Shown: positions 1-13,445 of the stretch, in pieces
Numbering within the stretch: position 1 is the first letter of the stretch
How the letters are laid out: every line of letters starts with the position of its first letter
Assembly: GCA_003956705.1 (NCBI GenBank)
Contig: QZCP01000024.1
Coordinates: forward strand, 23,292 to 87,291
Direction: 5' to 3'
Source of the DNA: Brevipalpus yothersi
Lineage: Eukaryota > Arthropoda > Arachnida > Trombidiformes > Tenuipalpidae
Length of the DNA: 64,000 nucleotides
Made by a program: the position numbers and the translations under genes
Notes under the pieces: generated by a model
What the model saw: only the letters and a program-made list of their open reading frames with translations
Database searches by the model: none
What the model was told of the DNA's origin: nothing

Positions 1-53
<53 letters not shown>

Positions 54-2975
54 GATCCTTCAGCAAGGGAAATCATATGAAAGGAAGCCTTTTGAGAGAA
101 AGACAGAACATGAAGGCCCAAAATACTGAGGATGACAAGATAGAGGACAAAATGCTTCTTTTTTCCATTCCATGGAGGAAATATCTTCTATCTTGCTTCA
201 GCCCATATGCATTGCCACATGTTTACGCTTGGTTGTTTATCACCGCAACATGTAACCCAAGAAACAACAACAAGAAAGGACTGTCAGAACATTTCATTTG
301 TATCCATGTTCCTCCTTCCCTATCCATAGGTTTGTGCCTATCCAACGATATATATTTCCCTTCTACTACTACCACTGCTACTACTCTTTTTTTGATCAAT
401 CTCAAAGGTACCAGAGTGGGCGGACAGAAGCTTCACATCGATTTGAATGCATATCCACAATGGAAAACGAATGATCCAAGAATAATATGAGAAAGATGGT
501 GTCTTATTCCCCTACTCCCAACCTCTTCCCCTTATTCTTGGGAATCTTTTTTTTCCAGATTTTGATCGGATAGCTTTTATATATCTACACACACACACAC
601 ACAAATAAGCTTGTGAGCGATGAAAATGTATCAAAGAATAGAACAGAATATTCACGACGACAACAACAATAACGCCTCTTTGTTCTTGCAAGTCTTCATG
701 GGACAAATTCAAGGCTATTCTGATGAGAGAGAAAGACCATGTTCTGTTAAGTCATCATGATCGAAGCAAATTTTTTCCCTCATTTTGTCTACTATATTTC
801 AAGCTGTTCGATCGTCGTGAAAATGATGTGAAAGAGAGCGAATCGTTCCATTCATTTTCGTTCTCTTTCCATCTCTTTCCTTGGGGCTTCAAGGCTCATG
901 GGCAAGTTCACCAGGCATGTCATCAACCTCGATTTGATTGGAGTATTCATTGAGAAATAGTATATAAATGTGAGAATGAGAGAGAGAGAATAGGATGGCT
1001 TCAGTGGTATATACCAAAATCAATCCACTTTATCGTAAGGAATTGTTGGAACGAATATTTTCCATGACAAGTAAGCGAAAAGAGAAACACACATATGCTT
1101 ACAAGCTTGATCAATACCCGAAAGACTACGGGCCATTGACAGTTGTATTATTTGCTTTTCATGAAAATAGACCAATTCATTGAGAGATGATTGCACAAGA
1201 ATTGAGAAAATGTCTATTGCATAACATAAAAAGGATAAACAACACTCTAGATTCTATTTCAATTCTCCCTGAGAGGCAAAATAATATTATTTCTAGTGAT
1301 TTTCGATTCTAAAAGTCTAACTTGGACCTCTTTTACTGACATTCAACACAATTTTCTCCCAACATCTTGTTAGCTGCATGAGATGAAAGATTATGCGGAA
1401 TTCATCTGAAAAGATTCTCTCTCTCTCTTTTACTTAAAAGCTGGAGAGAGAGATAGACAATACTCAGCAGGTGAGTGAAGTAGACAAACTTTTATTCTGG
1501 GTTAAAAGTTGAGGATATTCAAAGCTAGATTATGCAAATAGACTGATTTAAGAGTCAACTAAGATCTATGGAAAGGAATACTTGAAGGTTCCTGATTTCT
1601 AGTTGAATTTTCTGGAAGAAAGTGGTGAGTAAAGTGATAAAATAATCCACCGCGATTAAAGAGTGAATAAAAGAATGTCAGTTTAAAATGAAAGCATGGA
1701 AAAATGTTGGTGGATAAATTTTTTCTCCAGAATAATAATGAAGAAAAGAGGGAAGAAGCAAGGATGTTGATTTTGGCTATGCAAGTAAACAAGTGATGGA
1801 AGAGTATAATCTTTGTTTGAATGTGAAGCTCAGAAATGGTTATATATATAGCTAGGTTGCCCGTAGCAATTCATGGATGCTCATGATAGATAGATAGATA
1901 GAGAGAGAAAATTTGGCGCCTTTTATTCGCCACAACTAATATGAAGAATCAATGATCACCGGAACCCAGGCAAAGATGAAGATAATTGGATCGACGGAGG
2001 ATGAAAAGTTTCCTGGATGATGGGGATATAACTCGAAAACTAGTGTGTAGAGAGAAAGAACTCACTTAAAAGACTAGTCAGCATCCTTTTTTTCTCTTCA
2101 TTCCTAAATAGTCTATCTCTCTCTCTCTCTCTCTCTAAATGATATAGAGAGAGACAGGAAAATATCATGTTAAACCATTGTGTTGCTCTCACGAATGAGC
2201 CATTAACCCAATATGTACAAGAGTCACTAACAATTCAGCATCATATTCGTCCATAATTTTGGCCCTTATTCTCTCTATTTGTCTCTCTCTATCTCTCTCT
2301 CTTTTGTACACTTTTTCCATATCCTGTGATGCACATCACATCTTTTGCTCCTCATCAGCACATATCGAATCAATCACACCATTAGGGAATACAGTGTGTG
2401 TGTTGTATGAATGTATCCATAATATAATGAAGGAATGTCATCCAATCGTATCGGAAAAGAGTCATTTTTATCAATTATGTACTCAATCAAAAAGACTTTA
2501 CTGTCTTGATTTTTCTCGCAACCATTCAAGCCTAGTCACTGTGGTGTGTGATGCAATCTTTGCCTCAGCTATTTTCACTCAGTGAGGTCAACAAGTATTA
2601 CTCCATCTTTATTCTCCAGCTCATCCTCATTCCAAATACATGACCATTTCAGGGGAAGAAGCTTCATCCCTAATTTATCCAGCTGATTCATGATTATGCA
2701 TTCATTTGGGAAATCTTGCAGTACGAATGATTGAATACGATATATATACATGAACGGAGGAATACAATTATCCACCACAGCTTATTATCCACTTGAAAAG
2801 ATATGAATCAGTCAAAATTTTCCGATAACCAGCATGAGAAGAGCCCAAAATTGTTGATCAAGATTGAGAATGTCCACTCGAATGAGATTTGTGCAATCAA
2901 AATCAAGTGGCCACAACTAACTTTACCACATACATGTACACATCTACACACACACACAATTTCTTTCTTTCGTGA

Positions 2976-3042
<67 letters not shown>

Positions 3043-3191
3043 CATCTTTCGCTAGGTATTTGCGCAATTCTCAGCATTTGTTGAATCTCAGCTAAGCACA
3101 GCGGTCGATCCTGTTCTTCTGATAAACTCACATCATGTACGATCATCTCGAGAAAAGAGTAGACTTTAATCATCCTAATCAGTTGTTCACT

Positions 3192-3253
<62 letters not shown>

Positions 3254-3607
3254 CTTACTTTCTTTTCTTTTCCTCTGAACATGGCCACAGATTTCATTCA
3301 CCTTCTTCCCTGGCATGCTTCACATTCTGATTGAGAGAGAGGGAAAGAATACAGCATCAATTTATCGAAGTAAGAAAGCAATCTCTTGATGCAATGTTGC
3401 TCCTTTTTTGCTCTCTCTCTCTCTCTCTCTTTCCATCTCTTTTGTTTTCTCTACGAAAAAAGAGGAAACCTTCACTTTTCCCTCTGTCTGTTTCGATGTT
3501 GCATATGATGAAGGTGTATTATTATTACTTTTATGAAGAGCTCGAATTTTTTCCAAGTCCTTGTCCCACCATTGAGAGTGTTGACAATAGTCTAGTGTTG
3601 GACAAAG

Positions 3608-3663
<56 letters not shown>

Positions 3664-4139
3664 GAGAAGGATCCAAATGAATTCATCAAGCTTTCGAAAA
3701 GTTGGACTTGTTTGTCATTTCGGTTGAAATTCAGTAGCCCGAATCATATTTACGACAAATGATAAAAACGAACGGCTGCTATTTTGGAGGAAAAAAATTG
3801 AGCACAAACGAATGGCGATGATCCTCTATCTGTTTTTCTCTCTCTTTGCAAATTAAATAATAGCCTCCAGGCATCGTAAAAGCGTCCACCCACTTCCGGT
3901 TTTTGTTTTCCCGCCCGACACATGCAAATGTCCAGATACACAGCTAGAAGAGGCCAGCCTCTACATTAGCCTTGGATCACTCTTTCTGTAAGCAATTGCT
4001 TCTTTCAGCCAGTAACTTGTGGCTTTTTAACCTCATCATAAATATGAATGAGAACACAATTCAAACAGACAAAAATAGTGGAACAGGGAGAGAGAAAGAG
4101 GAAAGGAGGTGGCGGCAAATGGGAGGATGATAAGAAGAA

Positions 4140-4212
<73 letters not shown>

Positions 4213-6749
4213 TTAATAAAAGTGTGGACTTTGTAGATGCTGGCTCAGTTTCTCTCCTCCACGTTTTATGTTTTCATCTGCTCTCCGAAAAATTTTTCGT
4301 GTCCAAGCACACAGATTGGCGTATAATTGAGCTAGACCAAAAGGCCTGGCAATAAATCATTTGAGTGTGTGTACAACAGCTGATTGTATGAGAAGTGGAC
4401 TGAAAAATTCGAAATGATTGGATGAGGGCTGATGAGAAGAGAGAGAAAAAGAGAGGAAAAATGTCCAGACGTTGCGAAAAATTATTCACATGAACTTGAT
4501 TAGTTGAATGATGAAGAAAGTGTAATGCTGAATGGAGGTAAGATGGAGTTATCAAGTGTGGAGAGAGACTGTTAGCAATAGTAAAAGTGCAAAGTAGGCT
4601 GAGATGAAAGTGTTTGAGAGAGAGAGAGAGAGAGAATCATCATGAAGCTATTTGGAATAAAAGAGAACCTTTCACTTGGTACCTGGTTGAGAATTGTATT
4701 ATTTAGTAGAATTGATGACTTTCAAAGTCGAAAGAAAGTGTTCGATTGTGAGGAGAAATGTCGAAGCAAAGGTGGATACAGTAAGAATGGAGTGGGAATG
4801 GAAAGAAAAACGAAGACCAGTCTGAATGATTGTCAGAGAGAGAGAGAGAAAGTTTGCAAAAAGAGTGGTCCATGTTCAAGGTGTCTATTAGTCAATTGAG
4901 AGTGGAGGTTACAAGAAAGTGAAAGGAGAAGAGAAAAGGTATCGACTAAAGTAAGCGGAAGAAGCAACCAAGCGAGTAGGAAACTATCAAGATAGCAACT
5001 TGCAATGCTTCATCATGATGAGTTATGCGTCAGCTGATTATGAATGATTCGAACGGATGAATCATGTGTGTGTATGAGAGAGAAAGAGAGGAAGAAGAAG
5101 AGCAAGATGAAGAATAAGTATATTCCTATGGTTACAGCATCCAAGCTTTAGTGAGCAGTCTGAATACGCTTAAGAATGCCTGGATTCATCTACCAAGGTG
5201 AATCTCATCCTAACTCAGTTTGCGGCTCTCCACTCTATGATCTCTGGCGTCTTTCAAAACAGAACTTAGGTCGAAGGAGAGAGAGAGAGAGAGAGAGAGA
5301 GATGTGGAAAGGTAAGCAAAAAATTGGAGAAGTAAAAGTACATTGCAATTCAAGGGAATCGCATGCAAAGTGAGTTATATTTGAGTTTGAGAAAAGTCAA
5401 TCAGGAACCGAGTGGTAGTAGATTGAAATAGTATTCAGGAGAAACGAGACCAAAAATCATTTCTAAATGTCTAGAATATTCAAACTTGATGGTGAATGAA
5501 TTGGGAATGTAAAATGATGCTCGATCACTATGGTTGTTAGGATTTGTGCAAGCTCACTTTCACACACGGTGTTCATATGAACCTTAAATCTGGATGCATG
5601 TTTGACTGAATTCTTGATTAATAATTAACTCTCACTCTAGCCTTTAGCATCGCTCGTTTCGATGAATATTACTTCTATCTGGATTCTTCATGTGCTTCCA
5701 TTCATTTCTATGATTGGTAGATTCTCATTATTTCTAAAATAATGATCAAGGCTCCAATGTGTTGAAATTTGAAAGTAAAAAGAAAAGATGAATAGCCATA
5801 AGTGATCAATGTATTGGATGACTTATTATTAAACACATTACAGAAAATAAATAAATATGGTTAAAATTTTATTCTCTATGGTTTTTATCAAATATATCGT
5901 TAAATATTTGCAGCTTGAAAGTGTTGCTATGTGAAGTAAACCAGAAGCAAGTGAAAGCTACAGCTAAAAATGGTATTCTTCCAAAGGTATTCGTGTGAGC
6001 CTTTCAGGGGGCGGCTGTGTGAATTAATATGAATCGAGTTTAGGAATGAGTTCCAAGAAATGATTCAAAGCTAGGAGAGGTTTTCAAGGATTCATACTCC
6101 TAAGGAATGAGCTTCGGGAAGCATTCGTATTAGTGATGATCAGATTAATATCAGCATTGGGATCGAGATTTTATCAGAGGAATAGAGACTGATATCAGGG
6201 TTAAGACTTTTGGGCTGATTTTATCAATGTTCTCCCATGGAAGATTTCTTTTTTCTGCAGAACAGCGTGAAAATTTTCCACAACTGATCATGGAAAGAGT
6301 TCTCTCGTTTGAGTTCGAAAGGAGGAATATATTCCATTTTGGAAAATATTATTTATGCAGAAGGTGAAAGTAGATTTTCTCCATCTGATCATTCATGAAA
6401 CATTCATCGAGCTACGATAGGGGGAAAGAGATAGTAACGAGAACAATTATCCAATAGAGATGTGAAAATCAGGAGAAGCGATCAGATGATGAATCAAAAT
6501 CTGGAAATGGAGTGATCATGAATGTTCCTCTCCATAGTTCCAATAGCATTCTTCATTATTATCTTTCACCGTATTTTGTTGCTCTCGATGTCTTATTCAA
6601 CTAGGAGTAAATCCTGAAAACATTTCAGTTCATGAAACACAGCATAATATTGGTAGGTAAAAAGAATATGATCCTTATGAAAGGTAACAAAAGCTTGAAG
6701 CCTTGAGCTGCATGCTGAGCCTCAGAATCGATTCTGAATCCGTTTAGAA

Positions 6750-6801
<52 letters not shown>

Positions 6802-7835
6802 ATGCTCCCGTATCATGAGTCGAAGATAAACTTCAACCAACAAATTCGAAAGATTCTTCGGCAAGGATTTAGAGTGAAGCTTTAACTCCATCAACCACAT
6901 GAAGTTTTTTTCTTCTTCTGCTTCTATTCCTTCTTTTCTCTCAAAGTTTGATTCTTAATAATACGATCACTGTCACCAATGGATGCTGAAAAATGTTGAA
7001 AATTCTACAGATAAAGACGATGCATCTCCACCAACAGGTTGCTGCTGTTGTTGCTACTTGGTTCGAAAATTTTCCTTCCGGAAAATTCTTCAAATTCTTC
7101 ATGGGAAGCTAATCTGAGGAAGCCAAATAGAGAATAGGCAAAAGTTTGATCTATTTTTTGGATCAAACTGTGAAACTTGAAAGGGAAGAATCGATTTTCG
7201 AGTTCTTTCTCTCTCTCTCTCCCTCTATCTTATGGACTTAATTTGTGTACGTGTGTCCTTTATAGCTCAAATGAAGGGTAGATACAGATGATAGGCAGGA
7301 AATGAAGAGAGACAACTCTTGGATATTCAACAGAGAGACACGCAATCTTAATCAAGTGATATTCATCAAGTATCTGTGAGAGAAAATAACAGGAAAAGAG
7401 GAAGAAACTAATCAGCATCATGGGCGTTTTGATCAGTTTTTCCTTACGAATTGATCTGAGCGCGAATAAGAGGCAAAAGAAAAAAAGGATCAAATGAGAA
7501 AGTGAGGTAAAGATAATGAAAAAATCGACAAAGAGGAAGATGAGGATTGATGAATGAAAGATTCATCGTGGATAAAGCGTGAATCACTGTATTCCTCTCT
7601 CTATTCGAATATATCTCATGCAAAGACCTTCCTCTCTCTCTCTCTTTTCTACTCTTTCACGCAGATATATACATGTTTCAATGGCACAAAAATTCGTGTC
7701 CTCTTATTCTATCCCTACTTTTCTCTACAATACTTGTATCTTCCTTCTGATACGCTTGCATGAATTTTATCATCATCAGCATCAAGCCAGCGGAACTTTT
7801 GAATCTCTACCTTTTCCCTTTCAGTTCACTTGTTC

Positions 7836-7899
<64 letters not shown>

Positions 7900-8123
7900 T
7901 TCTCTCTTCTGTTCACAGCTTTTCACTACTTTCCAGGCATAGAGAGGATGATCTCATATCAACTTTCGTCGAAACGAATCGAAATAAAACTTTTCTCTGT
8001 CGCTCGGTACTGTCAAGCAAGAGAGCAGCAAGTTGAAGATTCAACCGAGAATGGCTCATGTAACTGTTGACAAGATAATAAACCTCTCTTTCTCTTCTCA
8101 CTCCCCTCACATTCACACACAAT

Positions 8124-8177
<54 letters not shown>

Positions 8178-8360
8178 TCTATCCTCCTCCTCTCTCATCC
8201 AACACCCACAAGCTTTACAACTAGTACACTATCATTTTCATTTGGGTCCAGTTTGGGAAGCAATTAGTTTTATGGTAAAGAATCGGGCTACTGAGGTGGC
8301 TACCAGTGGCCATACGATCACATGGGAGCAATCAAACTTGTGTTTGTATATATTCGGGGC

Positions 8361-8428
<68 letters not shown>

Positions 8429-9348
8429 TCAGTGGAAAAAAGAAGAATGATAAATAGAATAAAAGTTTCAAGAAAAGTATTAGTAACTATCTTAATGGGT
8501 TTGTTGGTTAGTAGGCCAAATCTGGAGAGTAGTTTCATTGGGAGGAGATTCGATCAATAAGATTTGATACATGGTCAATGAATGTGGACATACGGAGAAG
8601 GTGTAAGTATGACAATAGGCATAAAATTTGATGATGATGATCACAATTTGCAATCACGAAAATAAGGGGCCATATTTTTTCTCTTTGCACCCACCTTCAC
8701 AATGATTTGTCTACTCTCTCTCTCTCTTTCTCTCTTCTTCCACATGTGAATATGTGTGTTCTCCTGACCAATATTTCCTGCCCACAATCATAATCCAGTC
8801 AAATAAAGTGTTTCCATTGGTTACTCCTACTACTACTCTCTTGATCGTTCCATTCATATACACACATCAATGTGAGCCCACACTATTTGATAGGGAAGTA
8901 ATAACTTTCCATGAATAATTTGTTGCTTTTCATTTGCCGGTCTCTCTCCCATGTCTCTCTTTCTCTTTGCATTCTGTTTATTGGTTTCTCTCTCTCTCTC
9001 TCTCTTACCCCAAAATACGTTCTTCTCCTTCTCTTCCAGCGTTCGGACGCTCGACCTGTTCGCAGCTCCCATCATAAAATGTCCCATGAACCATGCCTAT
9101 TGACCACATGTACGGCACACGTATACACTGTTCGGACCACTTCATTTCATCACTCTGGTCTCATTCTGTACTTTTGTGTATGCTTATTAATATTTCCTTT
9201 TTCTTTTATTTTCATTTTCACTTTTTTTTCGTCCCTTCGATCTCCCCTTCATAAACAAAAATGCATCAAAACAGGGTTGCTTGGAGACAAATCGAATAGT
9301 GTATATTTTTCCAGGTAAACTAAGCTCTCTCATGCAACTGTATGTATG

Positions 9349-9409
<61 letters not shown>

Positions 9410-10145
9410 GGCAAAGATGAAGATGGAAGACTCTCATGTCTATTAGTCCATAGGTTACTATGGTTATACACGAAAAAGAGAAAGAGAAAGAGAAAGAGAG
9501 AGAGAGGTGAGAAAAGGACTCCCACTTCCTCTTTCTCTCATTCTCTTTATCCGTTACCTTCTCTACATAGGAAAATGATTGAAAATGGATGAGAATATAC
9601 GGGTGAGCAAGTATATTTCAAACTGAACCGTCAATATTTTCTCTCTCTCTCTCTCTCTTTCTTTCTCTCTTTCTGTTCCCTTTTTCTGTATTGCTTATGG
9701 ATTCAGGACCATGATCACCTCAACTAGTGAGCGATAGTACAATTTTTTCGTACTGCAATGGTACATAAGTGAAAATAGTATTTTTGGATGAAAACGGCAT
9801 TTGAAAATTGTTTTTCTTTCCTTTCCACTTCTTTCTTTTTACTGTTTCACTTCAAATATTGATTCTGGGGGATAGAAAAATTTATGATCTTCTTCGAGTA
9901 ATGATGATAGAGAACGAATACACCAAACAAATGTCACCCACAAATGACTCCTTTTCTATCTATTCCCATTGTATATACACACTCACACATATTTTCCTCA
10001 TTCTGTCTCTCTCTCCCTCTCTATTCCTCTTTCTCCTTCTGTATTCCAATAAACAGAACTATATATATTATTCCATTGGAGACAGTTGGCTTCACTGTTT
10101 TGCATGAGAAAAAATCGTGTATCATAACGAAAATGTGAACAGCGA

Positions 10146-10206
<61 letters not shown>

Positions 10207-11131
10207 NNNNNNNNNNNNNNNNNNNNNNNNNNNNNNNNNNNNNNNNNNNNNNNNNNNNNNNNNNNNNNNNNNNNNNNNNNNNNNNNNNNNNNNNNNNNNN
10301 NNNNNNNNNNNNNNNNNNNNNNNNNNNNNNNNNNNNNNNNNNNNNNNNNNNNNNNNNNNNNNNNNNNNNNNNNNNNNNNNNNNNNNNNNNNNNNNNNNNN
10401 NNNNNNNNNNNNNNNNNNNNNNNNNNNNNNNNNNNNNNNNNNNNNNNNNNNNNNNNNNNNNNNNNNNNNNNNNNNNNNNNNNNNNNNNNNNNNNNNNNNN
10501 NNNNNNNNNNNNNNNNNNNNNNNNNNNNNNNNNNNNNNNNNNNNNNNNNNNNNNNNNNNNNNNNNNNNNNNNNNNNNNNNNNNNNNNNNNNNNNNNNNNN
10601 NNNNNNNNNNNNNNNNNNNNNNNNNNNNNNNNNNNNNNNNNNNNNNNNNNNNNNNNNNNNNNNNNNNNNNNNNNNNNNNNNNNNNNNNNNNNNNNNNNNN
10701 NNNNNNNNNNNNNNNNNNNNNNNNNNNNNNNNNNNNNNNNNNNNNNNNNNNNNNNNNNNNNNNNNNNNNNNNNNNNNNNNNNNNNNNNNNNNNNNNNNNN
10801 NNNNNNNNNNNNNNNNNNNNNNNNNNNNNNNNNNNNNNNNNNNNNNNNNNNNNNNNNNNNNNNNNNNNNNNNNNNNNNNNNNNNNNNNNNNNNNNNNNNN
10901 NNNNNNNNNNNNNNNNNNNNNNNNNNNNNNNNNNNNNNNNNNNNNNNNNNNNNNNNNNNNNNNNNNNNNNNNNNNNNNNNNNNNNNNNNNNNNNNNNNNN
11001 NNNNNNNNNNNNNNNNNNNNNNNNNNNNNNNNNNNNNNNNNNNNNNNNNNNNNNNNNNNNNNNNNNNNNNNNNNNNNNNNNNNNNNNNNNNNNNNNNNNN
11101 NNNNNNNNNNNNNNNNNNNNNNNNNNNNNNN

Positions 11132-11172
<41 letters not shown>

Positions 11173-11346
11173 CGGCGAGAAAAACAAAACCTGAGAATCA
11201 CTGATGATGATATACTATTCCATCATAATCCATCGAAAAGAAGCAAGAGAATAACTGAGAGCTACTGTCCTGTATTCCATCTCTATTCCCTTCTAAATTT
11301 CTATCCATATTCTACCTGCTCATGTCATATCGTCAGTTCACACGAA

Positions 11347-11405
<59 letters not shown>
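1..11405. repeat. Cluster of long GA/CT dinucleotide microsatellites in gene-poor DNA
   Basis: This stretch has no convincing gene. It is dominated by near-perfect dinucleotide tracts of about 45-65 bp. GA on the plus strand: 1-51, 3611-3661, 4145-4209, 8364-8425, 9352-9407, 10149-10206 and 11132-11168. CT on the plus strand: 2979-3035, 3195-3249, 6753-6799, 7841-7891, 8127-8172 and 11349-11405. Many shorter tracts (8-20 bp) lie between them, with some CA and GATA runs (585-602, 1888-1903). Open frames here mostly run through these tracts as poly Arg-Glu or poly Ser-Leu and are not credible proteins. The DNA between tracts is unique-looking and AT-rich. Confidence 0.9.
10149..11168. other. 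Assembly gap (925 N) inside a GA microsatellite
   Basis: A GA tract begins at 10149, runs into N at 10207-11131 and resumes as GA at 11132-11168. Both gap edges are the same dinucleotide on the same strand, so the missing DNA is probably GA repeat or a repeat-flanked segment that could not be assembled. The N count may be an estimate rather than a true length. Confidence 0.95.
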
Positions 11406-11424
<19 letters not shown>

Positions 11425-13445
11425 CTTTACACACATACATACTCGAAATGGGAATGAATACAGTTATGGAATTGCTTTCTTATGAACACTGAACACAGCA
11501 CGCGAGAACCGAAAAAGACAACGAGAATTGAGAAGGAAAAATATTATCCACCAGCCAACTACGACAATATTGAACCAATATAATCGTGAGTAGTATCATT
11601 TACCGAAAAAAAGGAGAAGAAGAAGAAGAAGAGGGAAGCCCAGGAGCTGTGGATTCATAGGTACAAGTAATCAGGAGAACGCAAAACGCGAAATGAGAGT
11701 GAAGAAAGTATTCTCATCATCAAACGAATGGAGGAAAAACTAATGATTCATAATCAAACAAAAATTATACTACATCATCAGACTCATGATGAGTCCAGAA
11801 GAAAAATTGATTAGTTACTTGGTTGTCAAGCATCAAAATATTATCATGGACCCAAAAAGGTGCAGAACTTTTGCTCCACTCGAAAGGATCGCAGATTGTC
11901 AGTAAGAGAGAGAGAGAGAGAGAAAGAAAGAGAGAGTTACCCAAACAGTTGGCCCGCATGAAGAGAGAGAAAAAGCATATCGTTAAACGAGATCGAGCGA
12001 AGCGAACATATGTAGGCCCACTCTTGATGGTCCTCTCATCGGGCTCCCCAGTATATATATACACATTGGCATGTGTGTGGCTTCGCCCCCAAGATGCCGT
12101 GGCAGCTGGCCATCCAAGCGTTTTGGGACAGCAGCGAAAAGCAGCAGCAGTCGAAAATCATTGAGAATAAGAGAGAGAGAGCAGAAAAAAAAGAGAAAGC
12201 TTACCTCAGTTTCTTCCGCCATTCAGTCCTTCCAGCTCGGATCCGATCGAAATCGAACAGTACAAAACATCACAAGTTTTACGAAGAATCGAAAAAAGAA
12301 ATGTATACACACAAAACGGTATGCCAAATAGGATGTACAGAATCAAAATGCACTCAAATACACGCAGACACACACACTCACCGAGAGAGGGAAAAGTTTT
12401 CAAAAAGGTCCGACACAAGTCCGCGTTGATGAAATATATATATAATCGATGTGATCAAAAGTTGATTAAAGTTGATCAAAAGTGTTGTTGATGAAGTGTT
12501 GCAAATGTCACGATAAAAGTGTCAAAAGCGAAGAAAAAGAAGAAGAATAATAATAATAATAGTTGCTACTGATGTGTATGTGTGTGAACCGGTTGAATCG
12601 ACGATCGCTTACTTCCGACTGAACTTCTCTCTCTGTATCTATCAGCCTGTGTGTGTGTGTAAAGACTCATGCCTCAACTTACCTGCTCAGTTGAGTTGAG
12701 GTTGAGTTTGAGCTCCCGCAAAGAGGTGCGAAAAAAAAAGGTGAGCACAGTTACAGGGTACACCAGGTGACACTAGCTGGGACACTATACTTTGAGATGT
12801 GTAGTGGCATCTGCAGTGTATCCGTACTACTTGCTTCGAATTTTCGAGTTTTGAGTTTCGAGTTCTAATCAAGTTCTGACTAGTGTGTTATAGTGGATTT
12901 CGCCCGATTTTTCCTTTATTTTTTGGGGGATTTTTGATCCTAGTGTAAGGGGAAGCAATTTATGGTGGGATTGATATGGAAACATTTTTTGATTGAAAGG
13001 TGCAAATGATTGATCAGATTTGAACATTCGAGCGGAAATAATTTGGTGAGAAAATTTCCAACCAACTTATGGGTTTGCCTGTGATACTTTTATTGGTTTT
13101 GAATTCAGGAGGAAAGAATTTTCAATTTTTCTAGCATGTTAAAATTTACGATTTTTCAGATTTTCAATTGAATTTGTTAGATCTTCAACATATTCTCTTC
13201 AGAAAGAGTACATATTGGCACCAGAAAGAGAACTTACGAGCTTTGTTTGAGCCAAAAACTAAGAATATTCTTTGGGTGTGTAACAAGAGTTCTAAAACAA
13301 TAAAAAGCAATTCAAAACATTCTCAAAACTCAAAAACTTTCTTTTTTCACATTATTTGTGAGTTTTAGAACAAAAAATGGCGATTTCTGTCAGAAAGTTC
13401 CATTTGAATCAAATTCTAAGAACAAAAAAATTTGTAGCATCAGTG
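11406..13445. other. Non-coding or unresolved region, possible minus-strand 5' exons
   Basis: No recognisable protein. GC content is higher than nearby around 11980-12250 and 12600-12900. On the minus strand an ATG in context CTGAATGG at about 12222 opens MAEETE and runs straight into GTAAGC, a good splice donor. Further upstream on the same strand (about 12682) there is CAG followed by GTAAGT. These could be the 5' exons of a gene whose body lies at lower coordinates, but no downstream coding exon was found in the first 12 kb. The stretch 12900-13445 is AT-rich with no feature seen. Confidence 0.3.

Noticed and set aside
77..490. 137-codon plus-strand frame at the left edge
   Set aside because: No recognisable motif, competing frames on the other strand, and microsatellite surroundings; probably chance.
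10021..11457. Long open frames (359-446 codons) crossing the N gap
   Set aside because: They consist of undetermined residues flanked by poly Arg-Glu or poly Ser-Leu from the GA repeat; there is no real coding evidence.
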